In this document: positions 32,954-40,401 of the stretch, piece after piece
Layout: each line of letters begins with the position of its first letter
How positions within the stretch are numbered: the first letter of the stretch is position 1
NCBI GenBank assembly: GCA_046730475.1
Contig: JBKPIY010000005.1
Location: 1-64,000, forward strand
Direction: 5' to 3'
Length of the DNA: 64,000 nucleotides
Source of the DNA: JBKPIY01 sp046730475
GTDB lineage: Bacteria; Actinomycetota; Thermoleophilia; Solirubrobacterales; 70-9
Program-made: the position numbers and the translations under genes
Notes under the pieces: generated by a model
What the model was told of the DNA's origin: nothing
Database searches by the model: none
What the model saw: only the letters and a program-made list of their open reading frames with translations

Positions 32954-34129
32954 ATGCGCTCGCCGCTGACAAGCATCCGCGCCCGCCGCCGCCTCGCGAT
33001 GGCGCCGGGAATCCTTGCGATGGCGCTGCTGGCGGCGCCCGCGCATACGCAGGCCAACGTGCCATTCAAGCGGATCAGCTCCCCTGGCCCGATCGAGAGC
33101 ATCTGGGTCGGCAACGACCTCAGCTGCCAGGCGAAGTTGACCCAGGACAGTGTCAACAGCTTCTTTCCGCCCTCGGTTGCGCCCGGGGACTGCGGGATCT
33201 TCATTGCCAGGGGAGGGGTGATCTACTCCCCGAACTGGGCGCTGCACGCCGACACCGGCGTCGTTCTCAGCTCCGCCGACGGCGTCCCGTTCACGCCGGG
33301 CAGCCAGAGCAACGTGACCGGCTCCGGGACCGCCGCCGACCCGCTCGAGCTCGTCACGGACGCGAGAATCCGGGGACTGACGGTGGAGCGCATCGACAGC
33401 TACGTAATCGGCAGCGACTCCTGGAGCATCAAGATCAGGCTGATCAACGACTCCACCTCGGACGACGTCACCGTCTACCACTCCGGCGACTGCTACCTGG
33501 CTGGCAGCGACTACGGCTACGGCGTCGCCAACGCGACAGCCGGCGCCGTCTTCTGCACCTCCACGCCCAACAACTCCCCCCCCGGCCGGGTGATCGGCTT
33601 CGGCCCCCCGGGCGCCGTCCCCAGTAGCGGCGCCGCGTTCGTGGAGGGCCATTTCTTCGACGACCTGTGGCAGAGCACCAACGGGTCCCTGTACCCGAAG
33701 GTCTGCAAGTGCACTTCCTTCATCGACAACGGTGCCGGGCTGAGCTGGGGGCGGAACGTGCCCGCCAACGGCACGGTCGAGCTGGACCTGTCCGCCACGG
33801 TCAAGGCGCCCGCAGAGCTTGGCCTCAAGGTGCGCCCGCGACGCGCCCGGGGGAAGGTTGGCAAGACGGTCCGGTTCACGGCGGTGGTGCAGAACCGGGG
33901 GGAGCTTTCCGGAAGGGTCCGCGTGTGCGCAAAGCCGCCCAAGGCGAAGATGAAGCTGAAGGGCAGGCGCTGCCGCTCCGCCACCGTCGAGGTGGGGGCA
34001 AGCGTCAAGCGACGCTTCCGGCTCGTGCCGAAGCCAGCGGCGCGCGGCAAGCGGGTTCGCATCCGCTTCCGTGCCACCTCGCCGAACAGCGCGGGGGCAC
34101 GGGCGAAGGCGACCGTGAAGGTGAAATGA
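32954..34129 (+). CDS. Secreted protein of unknown function within the pilus locus
   Basis: 391 residues. A signal peptide is clear: basic MRSPLTSIRARRRLA, hydrophobic MAPGILAMALLAAP, then AHTQA. The mature part has a beta-rich domain with about nine cysteines (DLSCQ, GDCGIF, SGDCYL, VFCTST, KVCKCTSF) and then, from about residue 295, a Lys/Arg-rich immunoglobulin-like strand domain (PRRARGKVGKTVRFTAVVQN, KATVKVK at the end) common in secreted Solirubrobacterales proteins. No membrane anchor follows. Start ATG 32954; the frame is open from 32870 but the signal peptide fixes the start. Its position between pilB and pilT2 suggests a pilus-related adhesin or cell-surface role; this is inference. 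Confidence 0.65.
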   Translation: MRSPLTSIRARRRLAMAPGILAMALLAAPAHTQANVPFKRISSPGPIESIWVGNDLSCQAKLTQDSVNSFFPPSVAPGDCGIFIARGGVIYSPNWALHADTGVVLSSADGVPFTPGSQSNVTGSGTAADPLELVTDARIRGLTVERIDSYVIGSDSWSIKIRLINDSTSDDVTVYHSGDCYLAGSDYGYGVANATAGAVFCTSTPNNSPPGRVIGFGPPGAVPSSGAAFVEGHFFDDLWQSTNGSLYPKVCKCTSFIDNGAGLSWGRNVPANGTVELDLSATVKAPAELGLKVRPRRARGKVGKTVRFTAVVQNRGELSGRVRVCAKPPKAKMKLKGRRCRSATVEVGASVKRRFRLVPKPAARGKRVRIRFRATSPNSAGARAKATVKVK

Positions 34130-34162
34130 CGACGATCGAGAGCGAGAGGCAAGGACGCTGAA

Positions 34163-35257
34163 ATGGACTTCGATTTCGCACAGGTTCTGACCCAGATGGT
34201 CGAGGAGCGGGCTTCGGACGTTCACCTGACGCCCGGGTTTCCGCCGGCGATCCGAATCCGCGGACGGATTGTGCCGATGGAGGACTCCCCGGTCCTCTCC
34301 CCCCAGCAGACGCGCGACGTCGTCTACAGCATCCTCAACGACGACCAGCGCAAGCGGTTCGAGAACAACAAGCAGCTCGACTTCGCCTACTCGATCCCCG
34401 GGGTGGCCCGGTTCCGGGTCAACTGCTACTTCCAGCGCGGGGCGGTCAGCGCCGCCTTCCGCCACATCCCGACCGACATCCGCAGCCTCGAGGAGCTCGG
34501 GCTTCCGTCGGTCCTCGTCGACCTGACCCGTAAGCCGCGCGGCTTCGTGCTGGTCACCGGGCCGACCGGCTCGGGCAAGACGACCACCCTGGCCTCGATG
34601 CTCGACATGATCAACGCCGAGCGGGCGGAGCACATCCTCACGATCGAGGACCCGATCGAGTACCTGCACAACCACCGCAAGTGCATCGTCAACCAGCGCG
34701 AGATCGGGAACGACGCCGATGACTTCGCCCTCGCCCTGAAGGCGGCCCTGCGCCAGGACCCCGACGTGATCCTGGTCGGCGAGATGCGCGACCTGGAGAC
34801 GATCTCCACCGCGCTGACGGCTGCCGAGACCGGGCACCTGGTGTTCGCCACCCTGCACACCCAGTCCGCCGCGCAGACGGTCGACCGGATCATCGACGTG
34901 TTTCCCCCTGGTCAGCAGCACCAGGTGCGGATGCAGCTCTCGATCGGGCTCCAGGGGGTCGTGACCCAACAGCTTCTCCCCACCGCCGACGGCTCCGGCC
35001 GGGTGGTCGCCGCCGAGGTGATGATCCCGACCCCGGCGATCCGGAATCTGATCCGCGAGGGCAAGACGCATCAGCTCTACTCCGCGATTCAGACCTCGGG
35101 CGCCCTGGGCATGCAGACGATGGACGCCCATCTCGCCCAGCTCACGCGGATGGGCAAGATCACCCGCGCCCTGGCCGAGCAGCGCGCCTCGATCCCCGAG
35201 GAGCTCAAGCGGCTGCTGGTGGGGGCCTCGGAGCCGGCCGCGATCAGGGCTGCCTAG
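34163..35257 (+). CDS. pilT: Type IV pilus retraction ATPase PilT (second copy)
   Basis: 364 residues. FAQVLTQMVEERASDVHLTPGFPPAIRIRG is the N-terminal domain, Walker A GPTGSGKTTT, Asp box LTIEDPIEYLHNHRK, Walker B VILVGEMRDLET, and His box FATLHTQSAAQTVDRIID with the PilT-specific VFPPGQQHQVRMQLS. The C-terminus carries the typical GMQTMDAHLAQL. It resembles canonical PilT more closely than the copy at 27790 does. AAGGA lies eight bases before ATG 34163. It is followed after 15 bases by pilC. Confidence 0.93.
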   Translation: MDFDFAQVLTQMVEERASDVHLTPGFPPAIRIRGRIVPMEDSPVLSPQQTRDVVYSILNDDQRKRFENNKQLDFAYSIPGVARFRVNCYFQRGAVSAAFRHIPTDIRSLEELGLPSVLVDLTRKPRGFVLVTGPTGSGKTTTLASMLDMINAERAEHILTIEDPIEYLHNHRKCIVNQREIGNDADDFALALKAALRQDPDVILVGEMRDLETISTALTAAETGHLVFATLHTQSAAQTVDRIIDVFPPGQQHQVRMQLSIGLQGVVTQQLLPTADGSGRVVAAEVMIPTPAIRNLIREGKTHQLYSAIQTSGALGMQTMDAHLAQLTRMGKITRALAEQRASIPEELKRLLVGASEPAAIRAA

Positions 35258-35272
35258 CGGAGGGCGGATCGG

Positions 35273-36508
35273 ATGGCTACCTACACCTTCCGCGCAGTCG
35301 ATGTCGCCGGCGTCCCGTCGCGCGGGGAGCTCGACGCCGGCTCCAAGACCCAGGTCTCGGAGAAGCTCCGAGAGCGGGGACTGATCGTCCTCGACGTCTC
35401 CGAGAAGGGGGAGTCGTTCCGGCTCGAGCGGATCGTGGAGCGGTTTCGCGGCGCCCGGCTGCGGGATCTGTCGGTGTTCTCACGGCAGTTCGCCACCCTC
35501 GTCGCCTCGGGGATGCCGATGCTGCGGGCGCTGTTCACGCTCGAGGACCAGACCGATGACGAGATGCTCAAGGACGCTGTCGTGGGCGTGCGCGAGGACG
35601 TCGCCGCCGGGAGCTCGCTGGCGTCGGCACTGGAGCGCCGCCCGAAGGTGTTCGATCCTCTCTACCGGGCGATGGTCCGAAGCGGCGAGGAGTCAGGGCG
35701 CTTGGAGGAGGCCCTCGACCGGCTCGCGTTCCACCTCGAGAAGCTCGACGCTCTGCGGCGCCAGGTTCGCTCGGCGGTCCTGTACCCGAGCTTCGTCTTC
35801 AGCTTCGCGGTCGCGGTGATGCTCGCGGTGGTGGCGTTCATCGTGCCGGTGTTCGCCGGGATCTACGAGGACATCGCGGCCGACTATCCGGGCACGAGCG
35901 CGCAGCTGCCGCTGCCGACCCGGATCACGGTCAGCGTCTCCCACGCACTCACGCACTACTGGTACCTGATTCTGCCGGTGCTGATCCTGGCCGTGTTCGC
36001 CTTCGTCCAGGTGAAGCGGACCGACCGCGGGCGCCGGGCCTGGGACCGGTTCAAATTGCGGCTGCCGGCCAAGATCGGCGACGTGGTCCAGAAGGTCGCC
36101 CTGGCGCGCTGGTCGCGGACATTCTCGGGCGCCGTCGCCTCCGGCGTCCCGATCCTCCAGGCCGTCAAGATCACCGGCGAGACGGCCGGCAACTCCCTGA
36201 TCAAGGACGCGATGGTGGACGTCTACGCCTCCGTCAAGGGCGGCGGCACGATCGCGGCGCCGATCGAGCGCAACGACATGTTCCCGGCGATGGTCACCAA
36301 CATGGTCGCGGTGGGCGAGGAGTCCGGCCAGCTCGAGCAGATGCTGACGAAGATTGCCGACTTCTACGAGGCCGAGGTGGACGCCAAGGTGAAGGCGTTA
36401 ACTTCGATGATCGAGCCGCTGATGATCATCTTCGTCGGCGCCGGGGTCGGCTTCATCGTGATCTCGATGTACCTGCCGATCTTCGACCTCTACGACAAGA
36501 TCCGCTGA
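35273..36508 (+). CDS. pilC: Type IV pilus inner-membrane platform protein PilC
   Basis: 411-residue GspF/PilC platform protein connecting the ATPases to the growing pilus. YTFRAVDVAGVPSRGELDAGS at the N-terminus, then two GspF repeats: LSVFSRQFATLVASGMPMLRAL (about 65-86) and VALARWSRTFSGAVASGVPILQA (about 277-299), each followed by membrane helices (YPSFVFSFAVAVMLAVVAFIVP; PLMIIFVGAGVGFIVISMYLP), ending IFDLYDKIR. Length is normal. GGAGGG precedes the ATG. It ends the first pilus transcription unit; a gap of 485 bases follows. Confidence 0.94.
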   Translation: MATYTFRAVDVAGVPSRGELDAGSKTQVSEKLRERGLIVLDVSEKGESFRLERIVERFRGARLRDLSVFSRQFATLVASGMPMLRALFTLEDQTDDEMLKDAVVGVREDVAAGSSLASALERRPKVFDPLYRAMVRSGEESGRLEEALDRLAFHLEKLDALRRQVRSAVLYPSFVFSFAVAVMLAVVAFIVPVFAGIYEDIAADYPGTSAQLPLPTRITVSVSHALTHYWYLILPVLILAVFAFVQVKRTDRGRRAWDRFKLRLPAKIGDVVQKVALARWSRTFSGAVASGVPILQAVKITGETAGNSLIKDAMVDVYASVKGGGTIAAPIERNDMFPAMVTNMVAVGEESGQLEQMLTKIADFYEAEVDAKVKALTSMIEPLMIIFVGAGVGFIVISMYLPIFDLYDKIR

Positions 36509-36780
36509 CGGGGCCGGCCTCGCCCGTCGCCCCACCCCCGGTCCGGCCTGACGGGGACTGCCGCTGCCCGTCCGGCAAGGTGATCTCGGAAGCCGGGAGC
36601 GGACCATGCGCAGCGCCGAAAGGGTTGGCCCCGGCGCGGCAGACGCTCCCGCTCCAGGCACGAAGCGCCGAGCTATGCCGCCCGCCGTTCGGGTTAATTC
36701 GCGCCCGCCTGCGCCAGTAACGAAAATCGATGTAAACGCAGGTTCTACCTCGACAACCTAATCACTTCTTCGGGACTTGC
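36509..36780 (+). other. Intergenic stretch after pilC
   Basis: No gene seen. A stem GACGGG (36550-36555) with CCCGTC (36567-36572), flanked by CCGG on both sides, may end or stabilise the pilC transcript; there is no T run. The last 100 bases become AT-richer towards the promoter at 36781. Confidence 0.4.
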
Positions 36781-36807
36781 TAAAGCGCGGGCGGGCGGCG
36801 CCGATAC
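36781..36807 (+). promoter_or_regulatory. Sigma-28/WhiG-type promoter of pilA
   Basis: TAAA (36781-36784), exactly 15 bases, GCCGATAC (36800-36807): seven of eight bases of the -10 consensus and the full -35. Start of transcription is expected near 36814, some 20 bases before the riboswitch. No competing housekeeping promoter is obvious in this gap. Confidence 0.8.
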
Positions 36808-36834
36808 CCACGGTGTAAAGGAAACAGGCCAGGG

Positions 36835-36926
36835 CCCTGGTGCGAAGGGCAAACCCGTCGCGAGGCGGGGGCGCAAAGCCGACGGGGCTCCACCTCACGG
36901 GGGAGCCGGCCGGGCTGCCACCGGGG
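36835..36926 (+). promoter_or_regulatory. Cyclic di-GMP-I (GEMM-I) riboswitch aptamer
   Basis: All conserved parts of the class I c-di-GMP aptamer are present. P1 pairs CCCTGGTG (36835-36842) with CACCGGGG (36919-36926). The core AGGGCAAACC is at 36846-36855. The next stem pairs CCCGTC (36854-36859) with GGCGGG (36864-36869) around a GCGA tetraloop (GNRA, as the receptor contact requires). GCGCAAAGCC follows at 36871-36880, then a stem GGCTCC (36886-36891) with GGAGCC (36902-36907). It sits between the WhiG-type promoter and pilA, in the sense orientation, ending 67 bases before the pilin start. No terminator hairpin with a T run follows, so control of translation initiation is more likely than transcription termination. 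Confidence 0.93.
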
Positions 36927-36981
36927 TCAGACCGACACCGACTGGGAGCGAAGGGGCTCTGGCGCGACAGCAAAGGTTCAC

Positions 36982-36989
36982 AAGGAGGT
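36982..36989 (+). promoter_or_regulatory. Strong ribosome binding site of pilA
   Basis: AAGGAGGT, a full match to the anti-Shine-Dalgarno, lies four bases before ATG 36994. Its GAGGT part (36985-36989) is complementary to ACCTC (36892-36896) in the terminal loop of the riboswitch, a possible route for ligand-dependent masking. Confidence 0.7.
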
Positions 36990-36993
36990 ACCT

Positions 36994-37449
36994 ATGCTGG
37001 TGAAGCTCCGCCAGAGGATGGCCCAGGAGGAATCGGGCTTCACGCTCGTTGAGCTCCTGGTCGTGATGTTGATTCTCGGCCTGCTGGCCGCGATCGCGAT
37101 CCCGTCCTTCTTCAACCAGAGGGACAAGGCCAAGGATGCGGATGCCAAGTCGTCGGTGCGCACTGCGCAGACGGCGATCGAGACATACGCTACCGATCAC
37201 GACGGTAGGTACACGGGCGCAACCGCAGCGCGGCTGAAGGACATCGAGGTGACGCTGAACGACCCGCCCGGCAACACGCTTGCCGTTAACGTGCCGAGTC
37301 CCAGCGCTTACACGGTTACGGTTACATCGAAGACCGGTACCAATTTCTCGATCACCCGTGACAGCACCGGAGCGCTCACGTTTGGGTGTACTGCCCCTGA
37401 TAAGGGCGGCTGCCCAGGCCCCGCCGGTGACTGGAGTGGTAACGGCTAG
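36994..37449 (+). CDS. pilA: Major type IV pilin
   Basis: 151-residue prepilin. Leader MLVKLRQRMAQEESG is cut by PilD before FTLVELLVVMLILGLLAAIA, with the required Gly-Phe and Glu at mature position 5. The globular part has ADAKSSVRTAQTAIETYATD, typical of pseudopilin/pilin helices, and two cysteines near the C-terminus (FGCTAPDKGGCPGP) forming the D-region loop. Expression appears to be set by a WhiG-type promoter and a c-di-GMP riboswitch. A strong hairpin follows the gene, so pilA mRNA may be more abundant than the downstream minor pilin message. Confidence 0.94.
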   Translation: MLVKLRQRMAQEESGFTLVELLVVMLILGLLAAIAIPSFFNQRDKAKDADAKSSVRTAQTAIETYATDHDGRYTGATAARLKDIEVTLNDPPGNTLAVNVPSPSAYTVTVTSKTGTNFSITRDSTGALTFGCTAPDKGGCPGPAGDWSGNG

Positions 37450-37490
37450 GACCGTAGGGCGCACAGCGGCCTGAGGCCGCACACGGTGGA

Positions 37491-37528
37491 CTCGAAGGGC
37501 GGCGTCTGACCCGGGGTCGCCCTTCGAG
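37491..37528 (+). terminator. Strong intercistronic hairpin after pilA
   Basis: CTCGAAGGGCG (37491-37501) and CGCCCTTCGAG (37518-37528) form a perfect 11-bp stem with a 16-base loop. A smaller stem around GCGGCC-tga-GGCCGC precedes it (37466-37480). There is no T run, so partial termination or 3'-end protection of pilA mRNA is more likely than full termination. Confidence 0.6.
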
Positions 37529-37550
37529 GCCCACCGACCCGAGAAATCAC

Positions 37551-38150
37551 TTGACCACTGACGACAACATTCGCCGCCGCCGCGACCTTCGCTCCGCGAG
37601 CGGCTTCACCCTGGTGGAGCTGCTGGTGACGCTGCTGATCTTCGCGGCGATAATGGCGGCCGTCGTCCCGATCATCGTCACCGCGGTCCGCTCCGAGCCG
37701 CGGACGAGCAAGCGGGCGTACGACATCCAGCGCGGGCGGGCCGCGCTGGAGCGCATCATCCGCGACCTTCGCTCCGGCTACAGAATCGACACCGCGCTCT
37801 CCACCCAGCTCGCCGTCAACACCTACACGCGCAAGGTCACCTGCGGGAGCGACGCCATCCTTGCTCCCGACCAGCCCGCCACCGCCTGCCGCGTCACCTA
37901 CTCCTGCAGCGACGCCCAGACCCTGACCCGCTCCGAGAACCCCGTCACGGGCAGCGGCGGCAGCTCCGCCATCCTCGTCCGGGGCCTCTCCTGCACCAAC
38001 GTCTTCTTCAATCGGGACGGCTCTCCCCTCGGCTCGACCGCCAGCCCCGACTACGTGCACATCAGGCTGATGTTCCCAGCCCAGGACGGCAACGAGGAGA
38101 TCACGCTCGAGGACGGCGTCGATTTCCGCAATATCACCCCGGGGGTGTGA
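37551..38150 (+). CDS. Minor pseudopilin (PilW/GspJ-like)
   Basis: 199 residues with a prepilin leader ending RSASG and mature N-terminus FTLVELLVTLLIFAAIMAAVVP (Glu at position 5). Downstream RGRAALERIIRDLRSGYRID is the helix typical of GspJ/PilW minor pilins; the globular part has four cysteines (VTCGSD, TACRVTYSC, LSCTNVFF). It should initiate or cap the pilus together with the next gene. TTG 37551 is the only start in frame ahead of the leader, without a clear ribosome site. Its stop overlaps the next gene (GTGTGA). Confidence 0.85.
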   Translation: MTTDDNIRRRRDLRSASGFTLVELLVTLLIFAAIMAAVVPIIVTAVRSEPRTSKRAYDIQRGRAALERIIRDLRSGYRIDTALSTQLAVNTYTRKVTCGSDAILAPDQPATACRVTYSCSDAQTLTRSENPVTGSGGSSAILVRGLSCTNVFFNRDGSPLGSTASPDYVHIRLMFPAQDGNEEITLEDGVDFRNITPGV

Positions 38151-39565
38151 CCATGCATGAGGCGCTGACCCGCAGACGAACCCGGCTCGCGGCGCTCGGT
38201 CGAGACCAGTCGGGGATGACCATCGTCGAGCTCCTGGTCACGGCCATCCTCCTGGTGCTGGGCGCGCTCGCGATCTTCCAGGCGCTGGAGGCGGCGAGCC
38301 GCAACGGCTACCGCTCCGAGCAGAGGCAGGTAGCCCTGGACCGCGCTCAGCGCGAGCTCGAGGCGATCCGGAGCCTGCCCTACAAGGAAGTGGCGATGAC
38401 CGCCGTCCCGACGGCGAGCGCCGATCAGAACGACCCCCGTAGTCGCGTCAGCGGCACCACCTTCGACCTCAACCGCAGCGGCGGCGCTCCGGCCCAGATG
38501 GTCGTGAACGGCGGCGCCCTCGACACGGGCGGCACCGTCACCGGTGGCGTGGTGGCCCCCGGGCCAGAACACTTTACGAGCGGCGACGTCGGCGGCAACA
38601 TCTACCGCTTCGTCGTCTGGCGAGACGACCCCAGCTGCCCCGCGGCGCTCTGCCCCGGCACCCAGGACCTGAAGAGGGTCGTGGTGGCGGTTCTGCTCGA
38701 CAAGGTCGCGATCTCGGGCCAGCACCCCTACGTCGAGATCGCCTCCGACTTCTACAACCCCGACAGGAGCGATCTCAGCAACCCCGGACCCCCGAACCCG
38801 GGCAAGGGCGGCAAGACCACCGTGCAGCAATTCTGGCTCTCCGACACCCCCTGCTCGTCCGGCTCGACGAGTCCCGCCCGGGTGGCGCCGACCGCAGATC
38901 ACCTGCTTCACAACACCCTCGGGGACTGCTCGGCCGGCCTCCGGAACGGGGGAACGGCGGGCGCCCCGGATGCGCTCCTGCCGCTTGCGCCGCCGGACAC
39001 CGGTGCGCTCACCTACGACTACTCCAGCGACGCCTACCTGGAGCCGACTCCGGCGTACGCCGACCGCGGCGTGCAGATCCTGCGCCAGGACGCGAACGGC
39101 TGCTCGTACGCTCCGCAGGGGGCGACCCCGGAGGCGAAGATCCACCGCTGGGTGTCGCGGCCGGTTCCGGTGGCCTTCACGATGACCGGCACCGCCACGC
39201 TCGAGGTCTTCTCGAAGACGATCAACAACGCCCGCCACCGCGGCAGGATGTGCGCGTATGCGTTCGTCCGCGGTCTGGTTGGTGGGCAGATCGTTGACAC
39301 ACCGGTGGTGAATCTCTCCACCTTGCAGCCTTACTTCACCTACTCACCGCCGGGCAACTCGGACTGGCCGCGTAACAAGTGGGACAAGATCACCATGACG
39401 ATGAGATTCGACCCGAGGACGCTGTCGGTCGGTGACCGGATCGGAGTGGCGATCAGCGTCGATCGCTCGGACACCCCGGGCGACGCCCTCCAGTTCCTCT
39501 ACGACCACTCCCAGTTCCCGTCGCGGTTCGAGGTCGGCACCACAACGCCAATCGGCAACGGCTAA
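38147..39565 (+). CDS. Large PilV-like pseudopilin with C-terminal beta-sandwich domain
   Basis: 472 residues. Leader MTMHEALTRRRTRLAALGRDQSG is followed by MTIVELLVTAILLVLGALAIF, with Glu at mature position 5 and Met instead of Phe at position 1. The pilin part continues to about residue 200. From about residue 330 the sequence (PVPVAFTMTGTATLEVFSKT, DKITMTMRFDPRTLSVGDRIGVAISVD) resembles the jelly-roll C-terminal domain of X-Pro dipeptidyl-peptidases and related sugar-binding sandwiches. A minor pilin carrying a large globular tip domain is the likely role. The GTG at 38147 overlaps the previous stop; an ATG lies at 38153. Its stop overlaps the pilD ATG (TAATG). Confidence 0.75.
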   Translation: MTMHEALTRRRTRLAALGRDQSGMTIVELLVTAILLVLGALAIFQALEAASRNGYRSEQRQVALDRAQRELEAIRSLPYKEVAMTAVPTASADQNDPRSRVSGTTFDLNRSGGAPAQMVVNGGALDTGGTVTGGVVAPGPEHFTSGDVGGNIYRFVVWRDDPSCPAALCPGTQDLKRVVVAVLLDKVAISGQHPYVEIASDFYNPDRSDLSNPGPPNPGKGGKTTVQQFWLSDTPCSSGSTSPARVAPTADHLLHNTLGDCSAGLRNGGTAGAPDALLPLAPPDTGALTYDYSSDAYLEPTPAYADRGVQILRQDANGCSYAPQGATPEAKIHRWVSRPVPVAFTMTGTATLEVFSKTINNARHRGRMCAYAFVRGLVGGQIVDTPVVNLSTLQPYFTYSPPGNSDWPRNKWDKITMTMRFDPRTLSVGDRIGVAISVDRSDTPGDALQFLYDHSQFPSRFEVGTTTPIGNG

Positions 39566-40326
39566 TGGCACCCCTCGCGGTGGCGGCCGGCGTCGGCGGA
39601 CTGATCGCCGGCAGCTTCGTCAGCGTGGTCGCCCATCGCGTTCCGCGCGGGCTCTCGATAGTCGCCCCGCGCTCCCAATGTCCCTCCTGCGGCTCCCAGA
39701 TCGCGGCGTACGACAACGTCCCGGTGCTCTCGTGGCTCGCCCTGCGGGGCCGCTGCCGGCGGTGTGGGCATGGGATCCCGGCACGCTATCCGCTCCTGGA
39801 GCTGGGCCTCGGCGCGCTGTTCGCCGCCACCGCCTTGGTCCTGCGCTCTGATCCCTTGCAGGTCGCACTCGGGCTGGTGCTGGTGGCGACCCTGGCGGCG
39901 GTGACCCTGACCGACTTGGAACGGCGGGTGATCCCGAACCGGATCCTGCTCGTGGCCGCGGCGATCGGGCTCGCGGTGATGGCGGCCGCCGATCCGGGCA
40001 TCGTCCCGGGCCGCCTCGCCTGGGCGGCGGCGGCGGGAGGGGGGCTGCTGATCGTGGCGCTCGTCTACCCCCGCGGCATGGGGATGGGCGACGTCAAGCT
40101 GACCGCCTTGATGGGGCTCTACCTTGGGCGGGCGGTGGCGCCCGCGATCTTGGTGGCGCTGGCGGCGGGCGCGATCGTCGGCATCGCGCTGATGGTCCGC
40201 GACGGCGCCGGGGCCCGCAAGCGGACGGTGCCGTTCGGGCCGTTCCTCGCCCTCGGGGGAGTGGTCGGACTGCTGGTCGGCGGGTCGCTCGTCGACTGGT
40301 ACTTGACCGGCTTCGCTCCCCAGTAA
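39565..40326 (+). CDS. pilD: Prepilin peptidase / N-methyltransferase PilD
   Basis: 253-residue membrane aspartic protease that cuts the leaders of the pilins. IAGSFVSVVAHRVPRG, the zinc-binding CPSCGSQIAAYDNVPVLSW with CRRCG (four cysteines, supporting the N-methylation domain), the first catalytic Asp in VTLTDLERRVIPNR, and the second in PRGMGMGDVKLTALMG. Eight hydrophobic stretches are seen. Last gene of the pilA unit; ATG overlaps the stop of the previous gene by one base. Confidence 0.95.
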   Translation: MAPLAVAAGVGGLIAGSFVSVVAHRVPRGLSIVAPRSQCPSCGSQIAAYDNVPVLSWLALRGRCRRCGHGIPARYPLLELGLGALFAATALVLRSDPLQVALGLVLVATLAAVTLTDLERRVIPNRILLVAAAIGLAVMAAADPGIVPGRLAWAAAAGGGLLIVALVYPRGMGMGDVKLTALMGLYLGRAVAPAILVALAAGAIVGIALMVRDGAGARKRTVPFGPFLALGGVVGLLVGGSLVDWYLTGFAPQ

Positions 40327-40348
40327 TCGGTAACTACGCCTTTTGGGG

Positions 40349-40376
40349 TAAAGCAGCCGCCGCCGCCCGCCGATGG
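40349..40376 (+). promoter_or_regulatory. Sigma-28/WhiG-type promoter before pilM
   Basis: TAAA (40349-40352), 16 bases, GCCGATGG (40369-40376). A start near 40383 would leave an 18-base leader that still contains AAGGAG (40392-40397 region) before the pilM ATG at 40402. Confidence 0.68.
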
Positions 40377-40401
40377 AAGCCCGGTAAGGAGATCCGAGGG
40401 A

